Assembly (NCBI GenBank): GCA_025667525.1
Contig: CM046882.1
Span: forward strand, 500,312,292-500,376,291
Source: Glebionis coronaria
Taxonomy: Eukaryota; Streptophyta; Magnoliopsida; Asterales; Asteraceae
Reading direction: 5' to 3'
Length of the DNA: 64,000 nt
Of the stretch, positions 22,101 to 33,252 are shown piece after piece (within the stretch, counting starts at the first letter, position 1; every line of letters begins with the position of its first letter). A program made the position numbers and the translations under genes. Under the pieces are notes generated by a model. It made no database searches. It worked only from the letters and a program-made list of their open reading frames with translations, and was not told the DNA's origin.

Positions 22101-22165
22101 GAGATTTCAACTATATCTACAAGCTCCTTTCTTGGCGGAGAAATCCTTACAACGTTGCTTACAAT

Positions 22166-22352
22166 GTTTTCCGACACTAAGCTAAATGTCGATACCTAAG
22201 CTAGAACCAATCTTCGTCGCCCATATTCTTTTTCGACACAAGGCTAGATGTCGAGTTCTAATCCTAAGCTAGAACCAATCTTTGTCGCACATCTTTTTTT
22301 CCGACACAAGGCTATATTTCGAGTTCTGATCCTAAGCTAGAACCAATCTTCA
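22166..22352. repeat. Three-copy repeat, unit about 63 bp
   Basis: Each unit carries CGACA(C)AAGGCTA, a TCGAGTTCTAATCC-like phrase, and CTAAGCTAGAACCAATCTT. Copies have diverged by several substitutions. Confidence 0.8.
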
Positions 22353-22439
22353 CTCATATCACTTTCTAGTTAAGTGAAAACTCAAACACAATACAAATAC
22401 ATCACTTTGTAGTTTAGTGAGAACTAACACAAAAGACAC

Positions 22440-22552
22440 ATCCAAGTATACACTTATAGTTTGGATCTACACAAGACTAATCCAAGTATTCATAAATACC
22501 TTGGATCTACACAAGATTAATCCAAGTACACACAAATACCTTGGATCTACAC
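22440..22552. repeat. Three-copy repeat, unit about 40 bp
   Basis: Phrase TTGGATCTACACAAGA(T/C)T followed by AATCCAAGTA and an ATAC-rich spacer, three times in a row. Confidence 0.8.
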
Positions 22553-24109
22553 AAGATTCAAATAAACAATATGATGAACATGACTAGATCTAAGAAAGGA
22601 TGATCTTCATCAAGGCTTCATCTTTTATCACATCAGAAATGTGTGAGTGATCTTCTCTGTGGACATATAAAGAAGGGGATCAAGAGTATAATCATAAGTA
22701 AACATACTTAACACATTAATTGATCATTTTCTAATGATTGAAATATAGAAAGGAGATTAGAAGCAGAAATCTGTCCAAAAAGGTTCATTGGAAGATGGAG
22801 AAATGATCCACTATTTATAAGAGACAAGTTCCAACGACTATCTGAGAGCGGCTCATTAAATAGGCATGCGGCTCATTATCATTAATGATCCATGGGGACC
22901 TATAATGATCTGCGGGCTCTAGAGTCCGTTCCTTTTTGTCTTCTAGTGGGAAAATGCCATCTGGTGAAGTTTATACCCAAAAAGGATATTCTTAGACCAT
23001 TTAGAATATGCCAAATTCAAATTTCCATTTTCCATTTTAATAAAACATTTTCTTAAAAAGAAAGTTTATTAAAAATGTTTTGTCATATTTGTATAAATAT
23101 GAGTTTTAAGGTTAATCACTTTTAATGATCACTAAACATGTATAAGATATGTTTGTGTAATACTGAAATGATTATTACCTTAATGATAGTGTTTGTTAAA
23201 TAATTCGTCTTACGGTTATCTTTGAGGATAAATATTTTTACACTTTGTCGTGATCAAAACTAAGAAAGGTTAGTTACTACAAATAATGTTTTTAGGCATC
23301 GGTTGCATTAACACTCCGCATTTCCTTTACTCGTATTCGAGCTAAATATGAAATCACATTGGTCTCTTCTAAATCATAATGATATAAAAGAGACGATGAA
23401 CCGGAAGGAATACATGAATCGGGGAAACAAACTGAACTAACTAAGTTCGGTTAGGTTTTGTGTCGTTTGCTTCGCTTCGATTCGATAGACAAGGTGTAGG
23501 TGTGTTTTCTCAAACCAAACTAAATCCAAATAGCATAAATACTAATGATCATATTCGGTTCAGTTTCGATCGGACCCGACTCGATTTTCGATCTATTTTG
23601 ATGTGATAACGTAAGGCTAAGTATTGTGTCCGGACGAGCCCCGACCAACTAAGACCGGACTAGACTGAGGACCGTAATGATCTAAAACTCTGAACCGGAG
23701 ACCAGACAAATCCAGTCCAATTTTTTGGTCTGATTGACGGTCTAAAATTGCTGACCCATATGATAGCTTATATATGACGCGTGATGAGGAAGATGTGTTG
23801 CCCAATTCCTTATTAGGCTATATTTATCAGTCAAACCAAAAAACACCCTCACACCAACCACGTTAGCGCCACATCAACTTTCTTTCTCTCCTACTTTTCA
23901 CCCTTACCCTCACTCACACTTTACTCTTATCAAGCATACCAAAAAACACCATCACACTAAAATAATATGTTTAATTAAAATAAAAACAATACATTAAAAA
24001 CATAAAAATATTACAAAAATAAAAAAAGTATAGTTACAGAATTAAAAACGTTACAAAGATAAAAAAACGTACTTTAATAAAAAACACATTAACTTAATCG
24101 AATAGCCTA

Positions 24110-24636
24110 TTTCAGAGCACAACCTTCAACTCTTCATCAGTAGTCATCAGGTATGTTTCTTCGTTGTCGGTTTTCCAATCTTCGAATTTCCAACTTGACG
24201 CGTTTGAGTTCCAGCTCCTCCTGTTTGATAGGCAACATCTCAGACATTTTGTGACTCTTTTGAGTGTGCATCGGGTTAGTAGCCATTGCATACTCATTGG
24301 CCATCAGTTTAGCCAATGCTTCCACATCAACGCTCATAGAGGACGACCCTAATTTCCCTTTCCTTTTTGCCATGTCCGTCCCCATTGGACAACAGAGTAG
24401 AACTGGCTCTACTTCTTCTTATGAAGCCTCAGTATTCAAATTGATACCGCCTTCACTGGATTCTCTTATGGAAAAATAAATTGACCCGCTAGACTTATGC
24501 GTTTTGGGTAAACCAATTGGGGTTGTGTGAAAGTTGATTCATTGTTGTTCATGCATTGACTGTGAAGTATTACGGAGATCGAAGGTTTCGGCCAGAGTCG
24601 GGGGTGACCTTTGAATAGTTCTTGATTGTTGACGGT
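24110..24636 (-). pseudogene. NAM-associated/SANT-like protein, C-terminal part
   Basis: Minus strand reads PMGTDMAKRKGKLGSSS, VDVEALAKLMANEYAMATN, then a charged helix with EELELKRVKLEIRRLENRQ. This resembles the C-terminal coiled region of plant Myb/SANT-like (NAM-associated) proteins that accompany PIF/Harbinger transposases. Nearer 24636 the frame corresponds to an N-terminal part that continues across element C to an ATG at 54593-54595; it hits a TGA at about 24539. The SANT helix bundle expected between the parts is missing. Element C inserted about ten codons after the start. Confidence 0.6.
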
Positions 24637-24641
24637 TCGGG

Positions 24642-25919
24642 TGTAACAACCCACTTTGATAAGAAGACTGTTACATGATAATTATGGCGTGCCACCAAAG
24701 CATAACAAGGTAATATGTCTTAAAAACATTAATGACCAAAAAGGAAAGTCGGAATCAACCATCATCCCCCAAACATAAGCTTAAACATGCATAAAGTAAA
24801 TAATGTAGAAAAGGATTAAACATTATCCAACCAAGCATAAGTATTTAAATGCAAAAGGAAAAGAAGTCTAAAGGAGCCTCCATCCTATGAACATACTCTC
24901 AAATGCCTAAGTTTGTCCTTGGGTACCTGCCGTATGGACCTGGAAAGAAAATACGGCTGAGCAATACGCTTAGTGAACGGATATAATGACCTGAATAGAA
25001 TGACTAATATATAAGCAAAAGATATGAAAAGCATCGAAACATGTGTATGTCCTGGAAAACTTGGAAAATGTTTTATAAACTGGTTTATAACTGAAAAGTC
25101 TTAAGTTTTATGCATGCAATACAATTTAAATTCCAATGAGCTCATATAGGCCACAACATATATCAACATGCATGAATGCATAGAGGGGTGACCTCGTCAT
25201 GCAATTAGAGGGGTGACCTCTAATAATATAACTCTGGATGGAAGGATCAACTCCAATGTGATGGATGTAGAGCACACACCACAATCACCTTGTAAACCTG
25301 AAAAACGTGAACTAGGATGCACCCATACGCCCTAAATAATAATAATAATAATAATGGCCCATGTAAACTAAAGGGACGCTGCGAGAAATTACTCTCGTCA
25401 CGGAAGAGTCATGGCATCGGTGCCTCAAGTGTCATGGTTATGGTACCTCCATAATTAGGTGGTCATGGTCATGCATATAGCTCAGGCAATTTAAAATGAT
25501 AGCATGGCAAACAATGAAAGTTTTTATGAAATGAAAACTAGGGAAAACAGATGGCAGCAAACGGGGAATCCTAATCATCTATAGAAAGAGATGTCCTTAC
25601 TGAAGGACGGAATATCCGTACCTTATGTGCAGTAACCGAATAAAAGATGAAAGGCAAAAAGTACTACTCCGACTTCACGAGTGCTACATAATAAAGGACG
25701 TGTATGAGTTACTTGTTCATGACTTGAGTTACTTGTTCATGCTTTATCGTGTATTTCCTTAATATTATATGTTTCATGTGTTCTTTATTAAAGTATAACA
25801 TGTTTCTTGTCTTATTAAACTTGATATTTTCATGTTTAGTAACTTTCCAAATATAGCAAGTTTTGATATATAGTAACTTTCCAAAAATAGCAGGTTTCCA
25901 AGTTTCCATATATAGTAAG
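24642..25919 (-). repeat. Element C left LTR, segment 1
   Basis: Matches 49318 onward. Ends at the insertion point of element D; the last bases GTAAG are its target duplication. Contains the hairpin-like CTGAGC...GCTTAG at about 24957 and AAT repeats at about 25337. Confidence 0.9.
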
Positions 25920-27735
25920 TGATAGGTGTAAAAACACCCATCTTTTTACCACTTAATTATAATAATAACCAAGCCAAAACGTGTATTTTATGTCGTAAAT
26001 GTCGGAATTATGCGTGGTTTGTGTTTTTGTTGTGATTTAGGACGAAAAAGTGAAAAGTGGAGAAAACAAGGCATTCACGGGCTTTTATCGAAGAAAAAGA
26101 CGAAAGACGAAGTCGAAAGATCAAGAGTGGAAAAAGAACGGAAGTCCAAGACCAATTCTGAAGATTTATCAAAGAAAAAGTCAAAAGACGGAAGTTTACT
26201 AAAAGCCGAAGAACTCGAGTCTAATTTACGAAGAAAATTCAAAGACGAGTTTAAATAAATCCCAAGACAAAATCATTAAGTCCAAGATTAACAAACAATT
26301 AAGAAGAAAAGGGCTTAAGTGTGCAAATAAGGAAAAGAGGAAAGAGGGAGGAAGCTTCCTAAGCTCCTCCCTAATCACCCCTATATATAGTTTAGGCTAG
26401 CTTCATTTTCATGTTGTTGGTGGCTTGACAAGCCACACTTCCACCATTTTCATTTCTTGTCATTTAATTTCTTGCAATTTAATTTCATGTTATGCACTTT
26501 TAATTTCTTCAATTCAAGTAAGTCTTTTTATTTTGGAATCTTTTCTTTTAATCAAGTTCTTATCTTTAATCATCTTCTTCTCCCTTTCTTACTTTGCTTC
26601 TCTTTGATTCATATTCATCCTTGATTTGTTTTCATCTTAATGCTTATTTGATCTAAAGTTTTCTTAAAAAGTTCATCTTTTTAAAAGTTTGATTTGAAAG
26701 TTTGCTTATTTTTAAGTTTGATAAGTTGTTATTCATGCTTATTAAGTCAATTTCGATTTAGATTCGTGCAAGTTTTAGTTTGAGCTTATTAACCATAGCT
26801 TATTGCTTTTGCTTAATTTTCGGATCAAAAAGTTAGATCGGAAAGGGTAAACCCCTTTCTAATCACGTATTCCAATCACCTTGATTGGAAAAGGGTTTTA
26901 CATTCCAATCAGCATTCCAATCAACATTCCAATCAGCATTCCAATCAACATTCCAATCAGCATTCCTTTTGCATTCCTTTTACATTCCTATTAGCATTCC
27001 AATCAGCATTCCAATCAACATTCCAATCAGCATTCCAATTAGCATTCCAATCAACATTCCAATCAACATTCCAATTAGCATTCCTATTAGCATTCCAATT
27101 AACATTCCTATTAGCATTCCAATCAACATTCCAATCAGCATTCCAATCAGCATTCCAATCAGCATTCCAATCAACATTCCAATCAGCATTCCAATCAACA
27201 TTCCAATCAGCATTCCAATCAACATTCCAATCAGCATTCCAATCAACATTCCAATCAGCATTCCAATTAACATTCCGATCATGTCCCTGTTTGCACATTC
27301 CGACCAGCTCTTCCCGATGGAGTACATTCCGATCGGATTCCGATTGGATTCCGATCGGGTGTATTCCGATTGGTTCTTTTGTTTAAACATTTTTGTTTTA
27401 GTTAAGTGTCAACTTTTCTCGTTTTGTTTTTAGTATATTTTAATTTCGTCTTGCATTTTTATTTAATTGTCAATTTACTTTTCGCTAAGTTTTAATTTTA
27501 CGTCATTTCATTTCTCGTCATTTACTTTTAAAGTTTTAAATATTGCATCGTTTTACGTTTCAACTAGTTTTTGTTTCAATTACTCGTCCTTTATTTTAAA
27601 GTCTTGCACATTTATTTTTACCAAAACCAAAAATATTTGCTTCACCAAGAACAACTAATCTCGCACATTTAACCGGAAATCAATTCGAGAAGATACCGAG
27701 AAAACGAACTTTCAACTAGTAAAATCGTTACATTA
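25920..27735 (+). repeat. Element D 5' LTR
   Basis: Starts TGATAGGTGTAAAAACACC, shared with the LTR start of E. A TATA-like CTATATATAG at about 26391 is followed by a T-rich leader, and a 12-bp array covers 26900-27274. Reading frames at 26010-26258 and 26885-27433 are repeat or chance products. Confidence 0.9.
26900..27274. repeat. 12-bp tandem array A(A/G)CATTCCAATC, 5' LTR of D
   Basis: About 31 units, mainly alternating AACATTCCAATC and AGCATTCCAATC. Because 12 is a multiple of three, several frames stay open (Ile-Pro-Ile-Ser, Gly-Met-Leu-Ile, Asn-Trp-Asn repeats). The array begins 980 bases into the LTR in both copies. Confidence 0.95.
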
Positions 27736-27941
27736 AAATGGCGCCGCTGCCGGCTCTTTTCGTGAGGATCTACGGTTTTTTGTGAGAGACGCGTTAGCTT
27801 TTGGGATCCGTTCACTCGTGAACGTTATTTTTCGTGTCCAAAATTTTCAAAAATCCCAAAAACATTTAAAAAATCATAAAAAGCATTTCTTTTTCAAAGT
27901 TTTGCACCAAAAATATTCTTCTTGCTTATCTATCTTTCTTC
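27736..27941 (+). other. Element D leader and primer-binding site
   Basis: 27739-27754 is the primer-binding site of the tRNA-Asp-like type used by Athila/Tat elements. 27769-27860 resembles the leader of E (minus 42990-42900), including TTTTTTGTGAGA and CGTGAACGTTA. Confidence 0.8.
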
Positions 27942-29390
27942 ATGGATTTTTATGTCCATTGCGTCGGGTGTGGGAGAAAACTGTACGGGAACGACTCTTG
28001 TCAATGGTGTACATGTGAGCGGTGCGGAAACGATATCGACAACACACAATTCGGATTTTGTCCCTTGTGCAACTCGACTAATTCATTCTTTTTGAACCCA
28101 CATCCTGTTCCCCCGTGCATCTATTGTGGAAGCGACTCTCATTGGCATGTTTCGTGCCCGGTTCGATACCCGTATGGTCACGGGCAAGAACCGGGGTACA
28201 ATTATGACAATGAAAATAGCTATCCACAAGACGCACCCAGTCTTTTTCCTCACCCGTTTTGCAACAACTGTAGGGGTCCTCACGAAAGTTTTCACTGTCC
28301 TACAGGGGATCACAATTACTATAATTATACCCCTTCCAGTTTTGACCAACCCATGCAATACCCAATTGATCATCAGCCTCGTCACGGGATGAGTTACCAA
28401 GAACCAATTGACGATCTTGCTACAGCCTTTCAAGAACAAAGAAACGACCTTGCTGCAGCTTTTCAAGAACAAAGCAAAGAGCTTTTACACACGCTGCAAA
28501 CTTATATGGAGTCATTTTTACAGCAGCGAGATCAGACGAGTACTCATATCCCTGAGCTTATTATTGGCCCTTTAGGTAATGAGGAGAGCGATGACGATAT
28601 TGAGGTTATTTTCGACGAGGAAGAAATTCTAAAGCAAATCAAAACTTCTCCCCTTCCTCCTTCGTCTATTGCTATCACACCCGAGGAGCCCGTTGGCTCT
28701 CTCATAATGGAGGATCAGCATCTTGACATTATCTCGGCTATGGAATCGGACAAATCCCTAAAGTCTAGTGTCGAGGAACTTGTCGTCATCCCAAGTGAGC
28801 CCGCGGGTGTTCCGGAAAATTTGTGTGATGTGCCGACTTTTGTGGAGCTTACGGACAAGTTTGCTTCGCTAGTCAATGATCACATACTCACAACTCCACA
28901 TCCGATATTTGATCCTCCCAACGAGAGTTCAACATGTGGTGAGTATGATGATTTCGTCTTCGAGCCAGAGATTGCGGAAATTATCGACCGAGAGCTAGCT
29001 CTTTTGCCTCCGCTTCCACCTACAAGCGAGGTCGACTTTTCCAACATCGATGCCGAACTTGATGAGTTGGAACGTCTTATTTTTCATAATAATGATGAAC
29101 CAACTCACATGCCCAAACATCCTATTCTCGAGGAGTTACCTAATCAACACTCCTCTTATGAGAATTACGTTTACCACATTCGTGAGGATTTAACTTATCA
29201 ACAATCCCCACAAATGAATGATGGTTTCGTACTTGATCGTGGTCTTCTCAAACGAGTTTCTACACTCCTTCTCTACGATCATGAGGATAAATGCTTTGAC
29301 CCGGGAGGTGACATGGACCATTCTATGATTGATAATTTTATGGTTTGCCAATTGGTCTGCATCCATTGTCTTTGGAGGATGACAATGTGA
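27942..29390 (+). CDS. Element D protein: Cys-rich zinc-knuckle protein, no pol
   Basis: 482 codons from the first ATG after the leader. CxxC pairs at residues 7/10, 20/23, 25/28 and 40/43 suggest two zinc ribbons. A canonical knuckle CIYCGSDSHWHVSC (C59, C62, H67, C72) and a second CNNCRGPHESFHC (C107, C110, H114, C119) follow. The second has the same CX2CxGPHX4C form as the gag knuckle of E ([13 protein letters not shown]). Residues about 150-195 carry a duplicated helix (AFQEQRNDL and AFQEQSKEL), likely a coiled coil; the rest is acidic. No capsid domain of retrotrans_gag type is evident. Likely role, by inference: nucleic-acid-binding nucleocapsid-like protein that helps an Athila helper package this RNA. 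The frame ends TGA at 29388, but the next frame continues a plausible C-terminus to 29569. Confidence 0.75.
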   Translation: MDFYVHCVGCGRKLYGNDSCQWCTCERCGNDIDNTQFGFCPLCNSTNSFFLNPHPVPPCIYCGSDSHWHVSCPVRYPYGHGQEPGYNYDNENSYPQDAPSLFPHPFCNNCRGPHESFHCPTGDHNYYNYTPSSFDQPMQYPIDHQPRHGMSYQEPIDDLATAFQEQRNDLAAAFQEQSKELLHTLQTYMESFLQQRDQTSTHIPELIIGPLGNEESDDDIEVIFDEEEILKQIKTSPLPPSSIAITPEEPVGSLIMEDQHLDIISAMESDKSLKSSVEELVVIPSEPAGVPENLCDVPTFVELTDKFASLVNDHILTTPHPIFDPPNESSTCGEYDDFVFEPEIAEIIDRELALLPPLPPTSEVDFSNIDAELDELERLIFHNNDEPTHMPKHPILEELPNQHSSYENYVYHIREDLTYQQSPQMNDGFVLDRGLLKRVSTLLLYDHEDKCFDPGGDMDHSMIDNFMVCQLVCIHCLWRMTM

Positions 29391-29569
29391 TTCCCTTACC
29401 CACCCCACCTCCCGTCAATCTGGATTTCACTTGCTTTTCTTATATTGAGGAGACTTTCCTACCATTCAAGACTTATCCTCCCGCCTCTCCTTTGTTGATG
29501 TCCTCTGGGAACGAGGACAAGGTCTTTGATCCCGGTATCACATTCGAGGCTTCCCCATGGACCATTTAA
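29345..29569 (+). pseudogene. Element D protein, C-terminus in shifted frame
   Basis: Overlapping frame reading HPLSLEDDNVIPLPTPPP, FTCFSYIEETFLPFKTYPP and EDKVFDPGITFEASPWTI. FDPGI echoes FDPGGDM just before the break in the main ORF. It has a composition like the main ORF and stops immediately before the conserved 3' region, so it looks like the true C-terminus displaced by a one-base shift near 29345-29385. Confidence 0.55.
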
Positions 29570-31436
29570 TTCGGGGACGAGTCAGGCTCGTGACTCGGTT
29601 AACAAAAACAAGCGCTTTTTGGGAGGCAACCCAATTATCTATCTATTTTCACCATAAGTGTAGGGGGAGCCCCGTGGTATTTCTTGCTTTCTTTCTTATC
29701 ATGTGCAGGGATTAGAGCTTCAAAGACACACTCTTGATGACTTTTGACGAACCGTGATTCCGTGTTCCCTTCTTCCCGGTTCTATCCTAAACTCTTTTCG
29801 ATTCACTATTTTATATTTCTCAATATTAAAATAGGAATCTCTTTAGTTGTCTTTTCCTTAACGAGATTTAAACAAAGTACACAATGTCCTAAGTGTAGGG
29901 GAGTTTACTCCCACATGCTTAAACATTGAGGACAATGTTTATATTAAGTGTAGGGGGACTTCTATCGAAGTTAAGTGGTCTTTTCCTTGTATTTGCCCTC
30001 ATTTTAACCGGAAAATCGATTTTTCGACATTTTTCAAAATTTTTAATCTATTTTGGCCTAGTTGTAGTTCCCTTTATTTTTGCTATTTTTCTCTTATTTT
30101 AATAAAATGGTTTTAACAAGTTTAGTTATCTTAGATATATTAGGCCCGTTGTGAATTTTTTGACTCAACCCGAGTTTACTTATCCAAGTTCACTCTAGCT
30201 AGTATCCTTAACCATGTAGACCTTAATTGGTTTATTGGGCTAAGCATCCACGAGTCCCATTCCTTGAGATTTTAAATTGTGGAGAACGAGAAATGATAGA
30301 GTTGGTTACAAGTTTGGTATTCTTCATTAAGTTATGTGAGTTAATTATGATCTTTTTCTCCCCTCGCTTGTAAATAAATAAATGCAATAAGTAAGGTCGT
30401 ACGATTTGAAAAGTTACTTAGCTTCTAGCCCAAGATCGTTTAAAAGTTGCTCGGTAATGATAAGAGTTCATAGCCAAGGCATAACTTATGAAGCGGGGCG
30501 CGAAGATTAGCGAGTCCGAAAAGGCCCTAACAAGGCATGAGGATTCAATTTTATTGCTGAAGATCCAAAGTGATGTGAAAAGCATTATTCTCAAAATCAA
30601 TATGAAGGATCAAGACTCACGACGAAAAGCAATCAACTCCCATAAAGATCATGGAGAAGTCTATCCGAAAAGACCCTAACAAGGTATGAGGATAAATAGA
30701 TCCAAGTCCGAAAAGGAGGCGGATCGTTGTATCTCAAAATACCAATTAGAGATTGAAGAAATAATCATGAAGTCGTGTTCAACAAAGTTGGAGTACCCCT
30801 CAAAAGTCTCCAAGTGAAGAAACTCTATAACGAAGAGAAGACCATTATCTCAAAAACGTCTCTCGAAGATATGAAGTATGAAGTACATGCCAAATATCGA
30901 CTCGAGAAAGGTCTCAAATCGTGAACCAAGTTATGCCAAGATTTGAACTTTTTGATATCCCGAGAAGCAGTTTTAAGAGATTTTGTCCTTTAGCTAACTA
31001 TTGATCAAATCGTCCTACTTTGCTTTCAGCCTAAATAAATTATCGAAATAAGTCAACAATGCATCCTCGTGATCATTCAAGACATCAATAAAATATAAGA
31101 GATACTCGTAGGAATAAGGGAGTTTAAGTGATTAATTGAACCACATGAGTAAATGTTTGTTATGCTAACTTGTACTAACAATGATCTTGTTTTTAAGCTT
31201 GGCATGAGGAACGTGAAACTTGAGGGTGATGAACATTCATGACACACAATCCCTAATGTAAGTCTTAGATTTCTTTACAAGTTTCTTCCTTGTTGCATCT
31301 TGTTATTCTCTATCTTTTTGATTTTCCTTAGTTCTTTAATAAAGGCCAAGGTAGGTTGATTATGATGGAAAGTGTAAACCTTGATTTATTGCTAAGCATT
31401 GCATGAGGGCATTGCAATGGTCAAGTGTAGGGGATT
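29570..31436 (+). other. Element D 3' untranslated region, conserved with E
   Basis: No gene. 29577-29640 contains the hairpin GAGTCA-GGCTCG-TGACTC followed by AAAACAAGCGCT and GGGAGGCA. It matches minus-strand 37091-37025 of E. Further blocks: AAGTGTAGGGGGACTTCTAT (29945), about 30110-30310 against E 36520-36340, and 30418-30640 against E 36250-36025. The end (30640-31436) has no partner in E because E is deleted there. The last bases are the polypurine tract. Confidence 0.75.
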
Positions 31437-33252
31437 TGATAGGTGTAAAAACACCCATCTTTTTACCACTTAATTACAATAATAACCAAGCCAAAACGTG
31501 TATTTTATGTCGTAAATGTCGGAATTATGCGTGGTTTGTGTTTTTGTTGTGATTTAGGACGAAAAAGTGAAAAGTGGAGAAAACACGGCATTCAAGGGCT
31601 TTTATCGAAGAAAAAGACGAAAGACGAAGTCGAAAGATCAAGAGTGGAAAAAGAACGGAAGTCCAAGACCAATTCTGAAGATTTATCGAAGAAAAAGTCA
31701 AAAGACGGAAGTTTACTAAAAGTCGAAGAACTCGAGTCTAATTTACGAAGAAAATTCAAAGACGAGTTTAAAGAAATCCCAAGACAAAATCATTAAGTCC
31801 AAGATTAACAAACAATTAAGAAGAAAAGGGCTTAAGTGTGCAAATAAGGAAAAGAGGAAAGAGGGAGGAAGCTTCCTAAGCTCCTCCCTAATCACCCCTA
31901 TATATAGTTTAGGCTAGCTTCATTTTCATGTTGTTGGTGGCTTGACAAACAACACTTCCACCATTTTCATTTCTTGTCATTTAATTTCTTGGAATTTAAT
32001 TTCATGTTATGCACTTTTAATTTCTTCAATTCAAGTAAGTCTTTTTATTTTGGAATCTTTTCTTTTAATCAAGTTCTTATCTTTAATCATCTTCTTCTCC
32101 CTTTCTTACTTTGCTTCTCTTTGATTCATGTTCATCCTTGATTTGTTTTCATCTTAATGCTTATTTGATCTAAAGTTTTCTTAAAAAGTTCATCTTTTTA
32201 AAAGTTTGATTTGAAAGTTTGCTTATTTTTAAGTTTGATAAGTTGTTATTCATGCTTATTAAGTCAATTTCGATTTAGATTCGTGCAAGTTTTAGTTTGA
32301 GCTTATTAACCATAGCTTATTGCTTTTGCTTAATTTTCGGATCAAAAAGTTAGATCGGAAAGGGTAAACCCCTTTCCAATCACGTATTCCAATCACCTTG
32401 ATTGGAAAAGGGTTTTACATTCCAATCAGCATTCCAATCAACATTCCAATCAGCATTCCAATCAACATTCCAATCAGCATTCCTTTCGCATTCCTTTTAC
32501 ATTCCTATTAGCATTCCAATCAGCATTCCAATCAACATTCCAATCAGCATTCCAATCAGCATTCCAATCAACATTCCAATCAACATTCCAATTAGCATTC
32601 CTATTAGCATTCCAATTAGCATTCCTATTAGCATTCCAATCAACATTCCAATCAGCATTCCAATCAGCATTCCAATCAGCATTCCAATCAACATTCCAAT
32701 CAGCATTCCAATCAACATTCCAATCAGCATTCCAATCAACATTCCAATCAGCATTCCAATCAACATTCCAATCAGCATTCCAATTAACATTCCGATCATG
32801 TCCCTGTTTGCACATTCCGACCAGCTCTTCCCGATGGAGTACATTCCGATCGGATTCCGATTGGATTCCGATCGGGTGTATTCCGATTGGTTCTTTTGTT
32901 TAAACATTTTTGTTTTAGTTAAGTGTCAACTTTTCTCGTTTTGTTTTTAGTATATTTTAATTTCGTCTTGCATTTTTATTTAATTGTCAATTTACTTTTC
33001 GCTAAGTTTTAATTTTACGTCATTTCATTTCTCGTCATTTACTTTTAAAGTTTTAAATATTGCATCGTTTTACGTTTCAACTAGTTTTTGTTTCAATTAC
33101 TCGTCCTTTATTTTAAAGTCTTGCACATTTATTTTTACCAAAACCAAAAATATTTGCTTCACCAAGAACAACTAATCTCGCACATTTAACCGGAAATCAA
33201 TTCGAGAAGATATCGAGAAAACGAACTTTCAACTAGTAAAATCATTACATTA
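31437..33252 (+). repeat. Element D 3' LTR
   Basis: 1816 bp, differing from the 5' LTR by scattered substitutions only. Equal length and an equal 12-bp array (32417-32791) point to recent insertion. Confidence 0.9.
32417..32791. repeat. 12-bp tandem array, 3' LTR of D
   Basis: Same start offset (980) and length as the 5' LTR array; a few units differ by AAC/AGC exchanges. Confidence 0.95.

Larger units (their letters stand above)
22100..23830. other. Intergenic stretch with short local repeats
   Basis: No gene supported. It holds two arrays of three units each (22166-22352 and 22440-22552) and AT-rich sequence. A 62-codon frame at 23617-23805 has no recognisable features. Confidence 0.5.
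25920..33252 (+). mobile_element. Element D: non-autonomous Athila-related LTR retrotransposon with zinc-knuckle ORF
   Basis: LTRs 25920-27735 and 31437-33252 are both exactly 1816 bp. Target duplication GTAAG is exact (25915-25919 and 33253-33257); with that placement the LTR ends ...TTACATTA rather than CA. Primer-binding site TGGCGCCGCTGCCGGC at 27739-27754, three bases after the LTR; polypurine tract GTGTAGGGGATT before 31437. The 3.7-kb interior has one long ORF (27942) with Cys-rich motifs and no protease, RT, RNase H or integrase. LTR start, primer-binding site, leader phrase TTTTGGGATCCGTTC and about 1 kb of 3' sequence match element E. Inserted into the left LTR of C. Confidence 0.9.

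Noticed and set aside
23617..23805. 62-codon frame on minus
   Set aside because: No family features, no context, composition like the surrounding intergenic sequence.
26885..27433. Long open frames made of Ile-Pro-Ile-Ser or Gly-Met-Leu-Ile repeats (also 32402-32950)
   Set aside because: They are translations of a 12-bp tandem array in the LTR of D and are open in several frames and both strands; not genes.
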